Source: HGM05190 sp964394205 (GTDB lineage: Bacteria; Bacteroidota; Bacteroidia; Bacteroidales; Muribaculaceae). Taken from it: 7,987 nt of DNA. Positions within the stretch are counted from its first letter, which is position 1, and every line of letters begins with the position of its first letter. Both the position numbers and the translations under genes were made by a program. This document shows, in pieces, positions 6,768 to 7,987 of this stretch. The DNA lies in assembly GCA_964394205.1 (NCBI GenBank), contig CAYMVS010000079.1:1-7987 (forward strand). Direction: 5' to 3'. The notes under the pieces were generated by a model, which searched no databases, was not told where the DNA came from, and saw only the letters and a program-made list of their open reading frames with translations.

Positions 6768-6783
6768 AATATAAGATTATTTC

Positions 6784-7987
6784 TTAATGAGCCATGTAAA
6801 GGTCAACCTCCTCGGGGGCAAACTTCTCGATGAACTCACCGTGCTTAACCACTTCAGCCTCGGCCAACTTAACGTAGACCGTCAGCGACTTGACAAACGA
6901 CTCGTTGCGGTTGGCATCGGCAAGCAACAGGTAGCTCATGATGATGTTACCGGCCATCTCAACGAGGCGACGGGCCATAAAGTCGAGATAAGCGGTATCC
7001 TTAACCGAGGTAACTCTCTCCACGGCAGCCTTGTAGACCGACACAAGCTTGGCGATGCGGTCTTTGATGGCCTGCAGTTCAGGTTTAACCTCCTCGGCGG
7101 CATACTGCTCCATGAGCGACAGATAGGTGCCTGTTGTCACATAGCGGATGGCAGCGACAACCTGCAGCTGGGTGGTACCCTCATAGATTGAGGTGATGCG
7201 TGCATCACGATAGACTCGCTCACAGGCATAGTCTTTCATGAAACCCGAGCCACCGTGGATCTGGATACAGTCGTAGGCGTTCTGGTTGCAATACTCGCTG
7301 CCCATACCCTTAGCCATGGGGGTCAGAGCATCGGCAAGACGGCTGTAGGTCTTGGCCTCGGCACGCTCCTCTTTTGTGAGGGTGCGCTCTTTGGCTATAT
7401 CGTCATAAATCTTGTAGATGTCGACATAGCGGGCTGTCTCATATAGCAGTGAGCGCGACGCGTCGAGCTTGGCCTTCATCACCGACAGAATCTCGCTGAC
7501 GGCGGGGAAATCGATGATGGCCTTTCCAAACTGACGGCGGTCTTTAGCGTATGCCAACGCTTCACGGTAGGCAACCTCGCTCACACCGACCGACTGGGCG
7601 GCGATGCCGAGACGGGCGCCGTTCATCAGGGCCATCACATACTTGATCAGACCCAGGCGACGGTTGCCGCAGAGCTCGGCTTTAGCGTTTTTGAACACCA
7701 ACTCACAGGTGGGCGAGCCCTTGATGCCCATCTTGTTCTCGATGCGGCGCACGGTCACACCACCGTTGCGCTTGTCATAGATGAACATTGACAGGCCGCG
7801 GCCGTCGCGTGTTCCCTCCTCCGAGCGCGCGAGCACCAGGTGGATGTCGCTGTCGCCGTTGGTGATGAAACGCTTGACACCATTGAGGAGCCAAGTGCCG
7901 TCGGGTTGCTCTGTCGCACGCAGCATCACCGACTGGAGGTCGGAGCCGGCGTCGGGCTCGGTGAGGTCCATCGACATGGTCTCGCCC
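6784..7987 (-). CDS. Acyl-CoA dehydrogenase, C-terminal 400 residues (N-terminus beyond the window)
   Basis: This FAD-dependent enzyme makes a trans-2,3 double bond in acyl-CoA and hands electrons to electron transfer flavoprotein. The reading frame stays open to the window edge (codons for G, E, T precede the Met at 7977), and the N-terminal helical domain is missing, so the real start lies outside. Numbering from that Met, MDLTEPDAGSD (3-13) is the family signature in the middle beta domain that contacts FAD and substrate. DRRQFGK (146-152) and QIHGGSGF (239-246) are C-terminal-domain FAD-binding motifs. IYEGTTQ (264-270) holds E266, which matches the catalytic base of the MCAD/SCAD group (MCAD Glu376). 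About 130 residues follow, more than in classical roughly 380-residue dehydrogenases. This fits the longer, about 570-residue Bacteroidota form, with an extra helical tail. Such genes often sit beside etfA/etfB, which would be to the right; that cannot be seen. The chain length of the substrate is unknown. Confidence 0.93.
   Translation of the reverse strand, partial: GETMSMDLTEPDAGSDLQSVMLRATEQPDGTWLLNGVKRFITNGDSDIHLVLARSEEGTRDGRGLSMFIYDKRNGGVTVRRIENKMGIKGSPTCELVFKNAKAELCGNRRLGLIKYVMALMNGARLGIAAQSVGVSEVAYREALAYAKDRRQFGKAIIDFPAVSEILSVMKAKLDASRSLLYETARYVDIYKIYDDIAKERTLTKEERAEAKTYSRLADALTPMAKGMGSEYCNQNAYDCIQIHGGSGFMKDYACERVYRDARITSIYEGTTQLQVVAAIRYVTTGTYLSLMEQYAAEEVKPELQAIKDRIAKLVSVYKAAVERVTSVKDTAYLDFMARRLVEMAGNIIMSYLLLADANRNESFVKSLTVYVKLAEAEVVKHGEFIEKFAPEEVDLYMAH

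Noticed and set aside
7975..7977. Met codon at 7977 as the true start of the acyl-CoA dehydrogenase
   Set aside because: The frame stays open to the window edge with codons for G, E and T before it. The Met sits just before the internal LTEPDAGSD signature, so the N-terminal domain must lie outside the window.

Overview
This window looks like chromosomal housekeeping DNA from a member of the Bacteroidales. The gene order sppA-lpxK-purine nucleoside phosphorylase-thiL is familiar from that order. Two places match the Bacteroidota promoter pattern (TTTG, about 20 bp, TAnnTTTG), and Shine-Dalgarno sequences are lacking ahead of the starts. A PG_1098-type methyltransferase is also present. The coding GC (about 60% in hand-counted thiL lines) would fit Muribaculaceae or a similar gut lineage better than the AT-richer Bacteroides, but the family is inference. 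There are no mobile elements, CRISPR arrays, tRNAs or rRNAs.

Positions 1-5105 form one rightward transcription unit. A good promoter at 25-57 is followed by a leader of about 90 nt, then sppA (membrane S49 peptidase), lpxK (lipid A 4'-kinase), a trimeric-type purine nucleoside phosphorylase and thiL (thiamine-phosphate kinase). The unit ends in a strong intrinsic terminator at 5076-5105. The four proteins serve different processes (envelope proteolysis, lipid A synthesis, purine salvage, cofactor synthesis), so this looks like a conserved housekeeping cluster rather than a pathway operon.

Positions 5106-5526 hold a short AT-rich unit. It has its own promoter, with the -7 box ending only 4 nt before the ATG, and it encodes an unrecognised 124-residue protein with four predicted membrane helices. 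Its base composition (about 40% GC) and the likely leaderless start set it apart.

Positions 5544-7987 are read leftward. At the right edge is an acyl-CoA dehydrogenase lacking its N-terminus because the window ends. A 61-bp gap with a long hairpin follows, then a PG_1098-like SAM-dependent methyltransferase that converges on the small membrane gene with 17 bp between the stop codons.

I found no clearly new multi-gene system. The points most worth checking are the leaderless AT-rich membrane gene, an Asn-to-Asp change at the base-specificity position of the phosphorylase, the hairpin against the methyltransferase start codon, and a possible structured leader ahead of sppA.
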